From Sorangium aterium (GTDB lineage Bacteria; Myxococcota_A; Polyangia; Polyangiales; Polyangiaceae): a stretch of 64,000 nt of DNA. The stretch covers positions 1,550,001-1,614,000 of the forward strand of contig NZ_JAQNDK010000002.1 of the NCBI RefSeq assembly GCF_028368935.1. Direction: 5' to 3'. The notes beneath the pieces are model-generated. The model did not search any database. It had not been told where the DNA came from and saw only the letters and a list, made by a program, of their open reading frames with translations. Below are positions 35,336 to 43,455 of this stretch, piece after piece (positions within the stretch are counted from its first letter, which is position 1; the number at the start of each line of letters is the position of its first letter). The position numbers and the translations under genes were made by a program.

Positions 35336-35795
35336 GGGACCTCCTCGAGAAAGCGACTTCGGCAGCGATCCGGGATCAGGTGGTCATTGAACAACTAACA
35401 CGGACACGCTCTTTGGGGATCCAGGAAAGAGTATTTATGTTTCAATGTTGAAATGCGCGCGGCGCGCATCGTACACCGCCCCACGATCATGACCCTTTTC
35501 AGGGGTGCGGCGCGTCATGAGGCAAGTAGTGAATGGCGACGCGCGCATCTCACCGGCGCGCGCACCCGAGCGACGGGTGGTGAGCCCATGTGCGTCCCAG
35601 CGGTGCGTATCAGCGATGCTCCTGCGATCGGGGGAGTTCGGTCGGGACGCAAGTTGGCTCTTCCGGGATGCGAGGAGCACCGGACAGGGCGTCTGGTGAA
35701 ATGAGACAGAAACCTCGCGGCGACAGGCCCAGTCGGCTCACGGCCGGCGATGCGCGCGCGGGTTCGGCAGGAGCGGGGCGCCCGCCTGCGCGGCG
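35336..35795. other. Intergenic region with two short palindromes
   Basis: About 460 bases with no supported gene. Upstream of the cytochrome gene two adjacent palindromes lie in an A+T-richer patch: TTCAA-TG-TTGAA (35441-35452) and ATGCGCGC-G-GCGCGCAT (35453-35469). They lie 106-134 bases before the start and could be an operator. The rest shows nothing clear. Confidence 0.5.
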
Positions 35796-37025
35796 CTACG
35801 GCGCTGCCGGTCCCCACAGCCCGGGCACGCGCGTCCCGCAGGATGGGCACGCGCCGCCGGAGAGGAGGACCTCCTGCGTCTCGTAGTTGAACCGCCGCAC
35901 GACGACCTCGTGGCAGGCGGGGCAGCGTGTATGCGAGAGCTCACGGACGCGGTCGGCCACGTTGCTGACGTAAACGTACTTCATCCCCCGCGCATAGGCG
36001 ACGCCCGCCACGTCCACGAGGAACGCCGGGTCGGTCGTCATGCGTTCGCGCATCTTGTAACGCGGATAGAAGGCGTTGAGGTGCCAGGGGATGTCGGGGT
36101 CGACGCCGGCGATCTCGGCGCCGAGGGCGCGGAGTCCGGCCGCCTTGTCGTTGAAGCCGGGGACGACGAGCGTCACGACCTCGACCCAGTAGCCGAGGCG
36201 CCGGGCCTCGCCGATCGCCGCGAGCACCGGCTCGACGCGGCCGCCGAGCGTCCGGTATTGATCCGCGCTCCACCCCTTCAGGTCGACGCGGAACACGTCG
36301 GCGACCGGGCGCATGTACGCGAGCGCCTCGGGCGTCGTGTTGCCATCCGAGATGAGCGCCGTGACGAGCCCCCGCCGCTGCGCCTCGGCGAAGACGGCGC
36401 GCGCCCACTCGGCGGTGATCATCGGCTCGTTGTAGGCGCTCGCGAGGACCCCACAGCCCGCCGCGACGGCCACCTCGACGAGATCCGCGGCGCTGATGTC
36501 GATGGGCTCGCCGTCGCCCTCCGGCTCGCGGAGGGCCTGGGAGACCTTCCAGTTCTGGCAATAAGGACAGCGCAGGTCGCACCCGAACATCCCGAAGGTG
36601 AGGGACCTCGCGCCGGGGCGCACATGGAAGATCGTGTTCGTCTCGACCGAACGCACGTAATGGCGCGCGACGTAGCCGAACGGGACGCGGAGCTCGCCGT
36701 CCTTCTCGAAGCGGATCCCGCACGCGCCCGCGCGCCCCGGCGCGAGGACGCAGCGGTGCGCGCACGCGGTGCATCGGAGATACCCCTCCTCGGGACCGGG
36801 CTCGTAGAGCGCGCCGGGCACGGTGCGGCGGGCGAGCTTCGCCGTGAGGGGCTCGCCCGTGGCGCCGCCCTCGCCAGGCCCGGCCGCGGCGCGCTCGCAC
36901 GCGGGCTCGTTCGCGGCACCGCGCACGAGGTCCTCCACGCGGACGTGCGGGCGGGCGTCCGGATCGCGCGCGTCGAGCGAAGCGTCGATCGCGGCTTTCG
37001 GGGCGCTGCGTCCGTTCGTCTCCAT
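35796..37025 (-). CDS. amrS: AmmeMemoRadiSam-system radical SAM enzyme
   Basis: A 409-residue radical SAM protein. The [4Fe-4S] motif is CDLRCPYC (C149, C153, C156), of the CxxxCxxC type. Upstream Cys pairs (RCTACAHRC) and a later one (RCPACHE, ACPSCGTR) fit the AmrS family. Other family features are SAYNEPMITAEW and ALISDGNTTPEAL. The family is named for co-occurrence with AMMECR1 and Memo; neither is beside it here, so the gene is isolated. An N-terminal extension of about 60 residues is Ala/Arg-rich; later in-frame starts are possible. The exact reaction of the family is not established. Confidence 0.88.
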   Translation of the reverse strand: METNGRSAPKAAIDASLDARDPDARPHVRVEDLVRGAANEPACERAAAGPGEGGATGEPLTAKLARRTVPGALYEPGPEEGYLRCTACAHRCVLAPGRAGACGIRFEKDGELRVPFGYVARHYVRSVETNTIFHVRPGARSLTFGMFGCDLRCPYCQNWKVSQALREPEGDGEPIDISAADLVEVAVAAGCGVLASAYNEPMITAEWARAVFAEAQRRGLVTALISDGNTTPEALAYMRPVADVFRVDLKGWSADQYRTLGGRVEPVLAAIGEARRLGYWVEVVTLVVPGFNDKAAGLRALGAEIAGVDPDIPWHLNAFYPRYKMRERMTTDPAFLVDVAGVAYARGMKYVYVSNVADRVRELSHTRCPACHEVVVRRFNYETQEVLLSGGACPSCGTRVPGLWGPAAP

Positions 37026-37179
37026 GGGAGAGCGGGCATCGCTAGCATCGTAGCCGCGAAAAACAAGGGCCTTGTGGTGCGGTGGCGCGGCGATGCAGCG
37101 GCGCTGCGGCGGGCAGCGCCGGGGTGAGAATGCGGCGCTGCGGCGGGCAGCGAGGTGGCCCGGCGCGGGAGCGCTCTTG

Positions 37180-37596
37180 TCAGGCCGGCAGCGCGCCGGC
37201 GCCCTGCGCGAGCCGATCGAGCTCGTCCTGACCGAGCTCGCGCTCGCCGGCGAACGCGATCCCCACGACGGCGCGCACGCTCGCCGAGGCGTCGCGCACG
37301 GGCAGCGCCACCGCCGCCTGCGCCGCGACCGCCCTGGCCCCGGGCCGCACGTCGCCGGACGTGTCCGTCTGCAGATTGCACGTCTGCACGGGCTGGTCGC
37401 GCTCCCAGGCGAGCCCGGCCATCCCCTTGCCCCGCGGGACGCGGCGCGTGATCTCCTGCACCTTCTCGGGGATGTTCACGGCGGCGGCCAGCGCGAGCGC
37501 ATCGCCCTCGACGAGGTGCACCGTGCCAGCGATACCCCCGTTGTCGGCGACGAAGCTCCGAAGCCACGGCTCCAACGACTCTCGGCGCGCATGCAT
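37180..37596 (-). CDS. Stand-alone GAF-domain protein
   Basis: A 138-residue protein that is nearly all one GAF domain: GGIAGTVHLVEGDALALAA, PRGKGMAGLAWERDQPVQTC, AVALPVRDASASVRAVVGIAF and a closing helix. It lies 46 bases downstream of the hybrid kinase on the same strand and may be a sensory partner of it. Ligand and role are unknown; small GAF proteins can act as free-methionine sulfoxide reductases, but the Cys set needed is not evident (only C67-like). Confidence 0.75.
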   Translation of the reverse strand: MHARRESLEPWLRSFVADNGGIAGTVHLVEGDALALAAAVNIPEKVQEITRRVPRGKGMAGLAWERDQPVQTCNLQTDTSGDVRPGARAVAAQAAVALPVRDASASVRAVVGIAFAGERELGQDELDRLAQGAGALPA

Positions 37597-37642
37597 GCCC
37601 GCACCTTCGACCGTCGCGTGGCCTGCGTCAACCCGGGGGCGC

Positions 37643-40600
37643 TCAGGCCTCGTCCTTCACCCGCTTGGGCCAGCGCACGACGAAGGTGGCTCCTGCGCCG
37701 GGACGCGACGAGACGGACACGCTCCCTCCGCGGCTCTGCACGATCTTCTTCACGACGGAGAGCCCTATCCCGGTGCCTTCCACCTTGTCGCGCGACTCGA
37801 GCGTATGAAAGAGATCCCAGATGCGCTCGTGGTACTCGGGCGCAATGCCGGGCCCGTTGTCGCTCACGGCGAACTCGAGGTAAGCGCCGGTGTCCTCACA
37901 CGTCACCTCGACGTGCGCGTCGCTGCGGCGCGCGTGCTTCAGGGCGTTGCTGATGAGGTTCTGGAACACCTGCTGCATCGGGACGCGCTCCGCGGCGATC
38001 GTCGGCATCCCGGGCGCGATGTCGACCCGGGCGCCCTGGGGCGGCGAGAGCAGCTCGACGACCTCCGCGAGCAGATGGCCGGTGTCGACGTCGACCACGT
38101 CGCCGCGCAGGCGCCCTGCCCGCGAGTAATGGAGGATCCCGTCGATGAGCGCCTCGAGGCGGCGCACGCGCCCGCGCAGGAGGTGGATGTGCTCCTGCGT
38201 CTCGCCGTCCAGCTTCCCCGCCAGCGACTCCTCGATCCACTCGGACAGGTTCGCGATCCCCCGGAGGGGCGCCTTGAGGTCGTGCGAGGCGACGTAGGCG
38301 AACTGGTCGAGCTCCTGGTTCGTCTTCGCGAGCGCGGCGATGAGCTCCTCTCGATGCTGGCTCAGCTGCTCGATCCGGCGCCGGGCGAGCACCTGATCGG
38401 TGATCTCGAAGGCGACCACCATGACGCCCGTGACGGCGCCGGAGGGGTCGCGGATGGGCTGAGCGACGTAGTTGAAGACGGCCTCGCTCACCGCGCCGCC
38501 GCGCCGGACGGGGATGGTCAGCTCGGCCATGCGCTGCGGCTGGCCGGCCGTGAGCGCGCGGTCCAGCATGGCGATCGCCTCGTGCTCGCCGAGCTCCGGG
38601 AACACCTCGCGCAGGCTCTTCCCGACGAGGTCCTGCCGGCCGACCATCTCGCAGTACGGCGGGTTCGCGACCTCGTAGCGGTGCTCGGGGCCGGCGAACA
38701 CCGCGATGGGGACCGGCGCCTGCATGAAGAGGTCGTACAGCCGCTCGCGCTCGCGCTCGGCCGCTGTCCGCAGGCGGGCGAGCTGGAGGTGCGTGGCGAC
38801 GCGAGCGACGAGCTCGCGCGCGGAGAACGGCTTGGGGAGGTAGTCGTCCGCGCCCGCCTCGAGCCCCTCGACGCGCGACTCCTCCCCGGCGCGCGCGGAG
38901 AGCATGACGACCGGGACACCCCTCGTGCGCTCGTCGTCGCGCAGCGCGCGGAGCAGGCCGAATCCGTCGAGGTTCGGCATCATGACGTCGGTGAGCACGA
39001 GATCCGGCGGGTCGCGGCGAGCCGACGCGAGCGCCTCGGCGCCATCGGCGACGGCCTCGACCGTCCAGCGCTCGCGCAGCACGCGCGCGACGTACTCGCG
39101 CATATCGGCGTTGTCGTCCGCGAGGAGGACGCGCGCCGCCGGGCCGACCGCGAGCGCGGCGTCGTCGGACGACGTCCGCGCCGCCGGGGCGAGGCGCTCG
39201 ACGCCGTGATCGCGCTCTGCGCCGCGGGGCGAGCCGCCCTCCGCGCCGCGGGGCGACCCGCCCTCCGCGCCGGGCAGCCAGCGGAGCGCCTCCTGCACAT
39301 AAGGCGCTGCGCCCGTCGTCGTCGACGGCAGCGTCCGCGCGGCGTTCACGCGGTCCTTCGGCAGGTGCGCGGTCCCGCGAGGCAGGGAGACCGTGAACGA
39401 CGTCCCCACGGCGACCTCGCTCGTGACGTGGATGGCCCCGCCGTGGAGGCGGACGAGGTCGTGGACGAGCGCGAGCCCGATCCCGGACCCCTCGTGGGTG
39501 CGGGAGCGCGCGCCCTGAACGCGATGGAACCGCTTGAACAGGTGCGAGAGCTCCCGATCCGGGATGCCCGTCCCGGTGTCCCGCACGGTGAGCTCGGCGC
39601 GATCGCCGTGCGCGCGGAGCGAGATCGAGACCGTCCCCTCGAACGTGAACTTGAGCGCGTTCGAGAGGAGATTGAGCACGATCTTCTCCCACATGTCGTG
39701 ATCGACATAGATGGGCTCGGGCATCGGCGGGCAGTCCACCTCGAACGCGAGCCCCGCGCGCTCCATCGCCGAGCGGAAGGCGCTCGCGAGGTCCGCGGTC
39801 AGCGCGGAGAGATCGGTCGGCGCGTAGGACGCCTGGATCCGGCCCGCCTCGATGCGCGAGAAGTCGAGCAGCGCGTTGACCAGCTTGAGGAGCCGGCCCG
39901 CGTTGCGGTGCGCGGTCTCGAGATCCGCGCCCGACAGGCTCCGCTCCGCCGACGCGAGGGCGTCCTCGAGCGGCCCGAGCATCAGGGTGAGGGGCGTGCG
40001 GAACTCGTGGCTCACGTTGCTGAAAAACGTGGTCTTCGCGCGATCGAGCTCGGCGAGGGCCTCCGCGCGCCGCTTCTCCTCCTCGTACGCCTGCGCGTTC
40101 GCGATGCTGGCCGAGATCTGGCCGGCGACGAGGTGGAGGAAGCCTCGGTAATCGTCGTCGAAGAGGCGGAATGGATTCAGCCCGACGATCAGGACCCCGG
40201 CGCGGCCCGTCTCCCCCGAAGGGGAGATCGCCAGCACGGCCGCCCGCGTCGGCGGCTTTTTCCACGCGCCGGTCGGGAGATCCCGGAGGTGTGGAGGCAA
40301 CTCGACGACGCGGCAGGCCTCGTGCTCCCGCAGCGCCGCGGCGAGCGGCCACGGCGACTCGTCCGTGAGCGCGAGCGACTCCGGGGCCGCGGCGTGCCCC
40401 TGCTCGAACCCCGTGCTGCCCGCGAGCTGCACGCGCCGCCGGTCCGGGTCGACGACGTAGAGGAGCGCGAACGGGAGATCCTTCGCGTTGGTCGCGAGCG
40501 AGCTCGCGCTGCGCGCGCACACGTCTTCCCACGAGCGCCCGTGCGAGGTCCGCGCCGCGAGGTCACGGAGGAGGGAGAGCTGCCGCTCTCCGATGATTCG

Positions 40601-41098
40601 CCGCGTGTCGTCGGTATTGGCGCAGAGGATACCGCCCGTGCCGCCCTGATCGTTCGGCACAGGGCTGTAGGAGAACGTGTAATACGTCTCCTCCTGGTAG
40701 CCGTTCCGCTCCATGACGAGGAGGAGCGCCTCGTCGTAGGTGCCCTCGTCGCGGCGCATCGCGGACGCGGCGCGCGGCCCGACCTGGCCCCAGATCTCGC
40801 GCCACACGACGGACGCGGGCTGCCCGAGCGCCTCGGGGTGCTTGCCGCCGACGATCGACTTGTAGGCGTCGTTGTAGAGGTTGATGAGCGAGTCGCCCCA
40901 CCAGACGAACATCGGCTGGCGCGACGTCAGGACGATGCGCACGCACGTCTTGAGGCTCTGGGGCCACGACGAGAGTGGGCCGAGCGGCGTCTTCGACCAG
41001 TCGATCGCGCGCATGCGCGCGCCCATCTCTCCTCCCCCGGCCAGGACCGCGCCAGCGTCCGCGCGATCCGGCGGCGAGCCATCCAGCTCGTGCGACAT
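37643..41098 (-). CDS. Hybrid histidine kinase with two kinase cores and a receiver
   Basis: A 1151-residue soluble protein from the ATG at 41098, with AAGGAG seven bases before it. The N-terminus is a PAS-like module of the family beginning DWSKTPLGPLSSWP (about 33-165). A GAF follows (about 175-340). The first core has HisKA SNVSHEFRTPL (H364) and HATPase_c (NLLSNALKF, DTGTGIPD, GSGIGLAL). A receiver follows with LLADDNADMR and D704 in LVLTDVMMP. Then come a PAS (about 760-900) and a second full core: ASHDLKAPLRGI (H939), NLISNALKH, DNGPGIA and TGIGLSV. It may form an internal phosphorelay. The frame is open upstream into recX, but that is a different gene. Confidence 0.93.
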   Translation of the reverse strand: MSHELDGSPPDRADAGAVLAGGGEMGARMRAIDWSKTPLGPLSSWPQSLKTCVRIVLTSRQPMFVWWGDSLINLYNDAYKSIVGGKHPEALGQPASVVWREIWGQVGPRAASAMRRDEGTYDEALLLVMERNGYQEETYYTFSYSPVPNDQGGTGGILCANTDDTRRIIGERQLSLLRDLAARTSHGRSWEDVCARSASSLATNAKDLPFALLYVVDPDRRRVQLAGSTGFEQGHAAAPESLALTDESPWPLAAALREHEACRVVELPPHLRDLPTGAWKKPPTRAAVLAISPSGETGRAGVLIVGLNPFRLFDDDYRGFLHLVAGQISASIANAQAYEEEKRRAEALAELDRAKTTFFSNVSHEFRTPLTLMLGPLEDALASAERSLSGADLETAHRNAGRLLKLVNALLDFSRIEAGRIQASYAPTDLSALTADLASAFRSAMERAGLAFEVDCPPMPEPIYVDHDMWEKIVLNLLSNALKFTFEGTVSISLRAHGDRAELTVRDTGTGIPDRELSHLFKRFHRVQGARSRTHEGSGIGLALVHDLVRLHGGAIHVTSEVAVGTSFTVSLPRGTAHLPKDRVNAARTLPSTTTGAAPYVQEALRWLPGAEGGSPRGAEGGSPRGAERDHGVERLAPAARTSSDDAALAVGPAARVLLADDNADMREYVARVLRERWTVEAVADGAEALASARRDPPDLVLTDVMMPNLDGFGLLRALRDDERTRGVPVVMLSARAGEESRVEGLEAGADDYLPKPFSARELVARVATHLQLARLRTAAERERERLYDLFMQAPVPIAVFAGPEHRYEVANPPYCEMVGRQDLVGKSLREVFPELGEHEAIAMLDRALTAGQPQRMAELTIPVRRGGAVSEAVFNYVAQPIRDPSGAVTGVMVVAFEITDQVLARRRIEQLSQHREELIAALAKTNQELDQFAYVASHDLKAPLRGIANLSEWIEESLAGKLDGETQEHIHLLRGRVRRLEALIDGILHYSRAGRLRGDVVDVDTGHLLAEVVELLSPPQGARVDIAPGMPTIAAERVPMQQVFQNLISNALKHARRSDAHVEVTCEDTGAYLEFAVSDNGPGIAPEYHERIWDLFHTLESRDKVEGTGIGLSVVKKIVQSRGGSVSVSSRPGAGATFVVRWPKRVKDEA

Positions 41099-41207
41099 AA
41101 GGCTCCTTGTAGCGTGCGGTGGGTGGCGGGAGAAGGGCAGAAAAACGATGGGTTTTGGTTGCCCGGGTGATCCACCGCACGCGGAGGGGCCGGCGCGGCG
41201 GCGCCGT

Positions 41208-41845
41208 TCACGGCGGCGCGTCGAGCACCGCGCGCAGCGCCCGGCGCGCCACGTCGGGCGAATAGCCCTGGCGCGCGAGGAAAGCGTAGAGCTTCTGCCG
41301 CTGCTCCGCCGGAGGAGCCCCGAGAGCGAGCGGAGCTTCTTGCGCGCCGCCCGCTCGGCCACGGCGGACTCGTCCGTTCCTTCGTCGGCCATCACCTGCC
41401 GTATGGCCGCGTCCGCCACGTCGCGCGAGACGCCTTTGCGGGCGAGGTCCTGCTCGATCCTGCGGCGCGAACGGGGCTTGCCCACGATGCCGGAGCGGGC
41501 CTTGGCCTCCGCGAAGCGCGCGTCGTCGAGCAGCCCGCTCGCGGTGAGGCGCTCGATGGCGGTCGTCACGTGCTCCCTGGGCTCGCCCTTCTCGATCAGG
41601 CGCTTCTCCAGCTCCTTGGCCGATCGCGCACGGAACGACAGGAGCCGCAGCGCCCGCTCGTAGGTCTTCTGCTCGCCCGCGGCGGTCTTCCGGGGCGGCT
41701 CCACCGCGGCCCCGGGGCTGCTCTGGCCGGGGGCCAGGCCGGCGGCGGCCTGCTCGGGCACCGTGGCGAAGGGGACCCCATCCACCAGGATGACGACGTG
41801 GCCGGGCTTGTCAGGCGAGGGGGCGATTCCCGTGATGATCGGCAT
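41208..41845 (-). pseudogene. recX: Regulatory protein RecX, frameshifted
   Basis: The N-terminal frame starts MPIITGIAPSPDKPG at 41845 and contains the three-helix RecX pattern: RALRLLSFRARSAKELEKRL, GLLDDARFAEAKARSG and ARKGVSRDVADAAIRQV. After RKKLRSLS the similarity jumps to another frame near 41310-41325 (EQRQKLYAFLARQGYSPDVA) and ends at a TGA at 41208-41210. One base lost or gained in the C/G-rich run explains it. RecX binds RecA filaments and limits or modulates recombination. recA is not adjacent. Either the gene is inactive, or this is a sequencing error, or a real frameshift event. A GTG start at 41866 is also possible. Confidence 0.8.
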
Positions 41846-42034
41846 GCTCGAGGGACGATGGCGCACCCCGCGCGGGCCGCAAGCTCCTGTTCATCCCGCC
41901 TGCTCCCGGCCGCGGCAGGGCGCCTGCTGGCTCGTCTCACCTGAACGATCGCGTCTGCCCGGCGGAGCCGTCGACACGGAATTTGACACGCCGGGGCGCG
42001 CTGGCGTTTCCTGCTCGCGAGGAGACAGGACGCC

Positions 42035-42880
42035 ATGCCCGGGCAACGGCTCGTCTACAAGCTGCTGAACGACACCATCGATGTCAGGGTCGTGGTGGGC
42101 TACATGCCGACGACGAGGGCGCTGGCAGTGGACCAGACCGAGCCCGAGAAGCTCGACCAGTGGTGGTGGGACGCGGGGGGCAGGCGGCCTGTCGGCGTCG
42201 ACAAGCCGACCATGTCGATCGAGTACATCGCCTCCTATCCCCAGAAGCTCGGATACCTGATGATGATCCAGGTCCTGTGGGTGCCCGCCACCGATCGTGC
42301 GGTCCTGGAGAAGAACTCTTTCGACGTAAAGCGCCTCACCACGTTCGGGGATGGGCTGGCCACGATCGACGGCGGCAAGGTGGGGGCCCCGGCGCGCCTG
42401 CGCACCGGGCGGGAAGCGCCGCACAGCACGTATCCTTTCTTCGCCTACAACGCGGCGTACTACAAGCCGCTGAAGGGTCAGCAGGCCACGAGGACGTTCC
42501 GGCACAAGGACTACGCGAGCGCGGCGGGCAGCCACTCCGCGCTCATCTTCGACTGCGTCCTGGTCGCCAAGCTGAAGACCGAGGTCGCCCCGCTGAGCAG
42601 CCTCTCTCTGAAGCTCGCTCCCTCGAAGCCGAAGGCACAGCCCAACTTCGGCGTGCTCGACTCGTTCATCTGGGGAATGGACAACTACAAAGAGGCGGTC
42701 TTGAAGAGGCGGGCGGACATCTCTCCGCTGATGACACAGGTCCTCGCCAACGAGTACCCGAACACGAAGCTCGAATGGCTGACGGACCCCAGCAAGATTG
42801 ACACGCTTTACGAGCCCTTCGCGACGGGGTCGACGAAGACGGGCTCCACGTCGACGGGCGGCAGCAAGACGTACGATTGA
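42035..42880 (+). CDS. Hypothetical protein beside the type VI locus
   Basis: A 281-residue protein with a GAGGAGACAGGA ribosome binding region before the ATG. It has no signal peptide or membrane segment. The first 90 residues look beta-rich (YKLLNDTIDVRVVVGYMPTT, then IEYIASYPQKLGYLMM), with many aromatic residues. The middle is mixed, and the end is a Ser/Thr/Gly low-complexity tail (TGSTSTGGSKTYD). No domain was recognised. It is convergent with tssJ, 59 bases apart. A secreted or T6SS-linked role is speculative. Confidence 0.7.
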   Translation: MPGQRLVYKLLNDTIDVRVVVGYMPTTRALAVDQTEPEKLDQWWWDAGGRRPVGVDKPTMSIEYIASYPQKLGYLMMIQVLWVPATDRAVLEKNSFDVKRLTTFGDGLATIDGGKVGAPARLRTGREAPHSTYPFFAYNAAYYKPLKGQQATRTFRHKDYASAAGSHSALIFDCVLVAKLKTEVAPLSSLSLKLAPSKPKAQPNFGVLDSFIWGMDNYKEAVLKRRADISPLMTQVLANEYPNTKLEWLTDPSKIDTLYEPFATGSTKTGSTSTGGSKTYD

Positions 42881-42939
42881 GGGCCACGGCGCCAACTCGC
42901 CGTTCACGAGCACGCTCTCCGCTGGCCTCCGCCCCGGGA

Positions 42940-43350
42940 TCACCTCTTCTCGACGCGCAGCCGACTCCCCTCCAGCACGACGTCGTACGTCGCCTCGGAG
43001 GAGGGGAAGATCGCCTTCCAGTCGCCCGTCGGGTGGTAGAAGAAGACGTAGAGCGCCACCATCCCCTTCGCGGGCGGCGACACCGAGATCTCCTTCTTCG
43101 TGCCGGGGAACACCACGGCTGTCTCCAGCACCGAGTCGTCCGGCGCCGTCACCTGGAGAGAGGCCGCCTGGTACGTCTCTTCGAGGTACGTCTTCGAGTC
43201 GACGTTGCGGACCACGAGGTAGCAGGGCCGGTTCTCGTTCAGCGCGTCGTCCGGGCGCACGTGGAACTGCACCTGCGACTTGCACCCGAGCACCGCCGGC
43301 GCCGCGAGGGCGGCCGCGAGCAAGGGGAGGGGCAGGCTGGGCAGTCGCAC
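42940..43350 (-). CDS. tssJ: TssJ-type T6SS outer-membrane lipoprotein
   Basis: About 136 residues from a GTG at 43350, chosen because the signal peptide (RLPSLPLPLLAAALAAPAVLGC) then begins correctly; a GTG at 43386 is also in frame. The lipobox VLGC marks a lipoprotein. A beta-sandwich of TssJ size follows: DALNENRPCYLVVRNVDSK, then TYLEETYQAASLQV, ETAVVFPGTKKEISV and MVALYVFFYHP. TssJ sits in the outer membrane and holds the TssM membrane complex. It is the last gene of the locus, downstream of tssM. The assignment rests on position plus fold-like pattern. Confidence 0.78.
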   Translation of the reverse strand: MRLPSLPLPLLAAALAAPAVLGCKSQVQFHVRPDDALNENRPCYLVVRNVDSKTYLEETYQAASLQVTAPDDSVLETAVVFPGTKKEISVSPPAKGMVALYVFFYHPTGDWKAIFPSSEATYDVVLEGSRLRVEKR

Positions 43351-43455
43351 GCGGCGATTATCCCGTGACCGCGCAAAGGAATCCACTTTGCCGGCGAGCG
43401 CCCGCGACGCCCTCCCCGTCCTCGCCGTCCTCCGCGATTCCCCGGCGGTCCGCGC

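Noticed and set aside
41099-41866. Fusion of RecX with the hybrid kinase in one long frame
   Set aside because: RecX changes frame before the kinase, and the kinase has its own AAGGAG and ATG at 41098; the joint frame is read-through without a stop.
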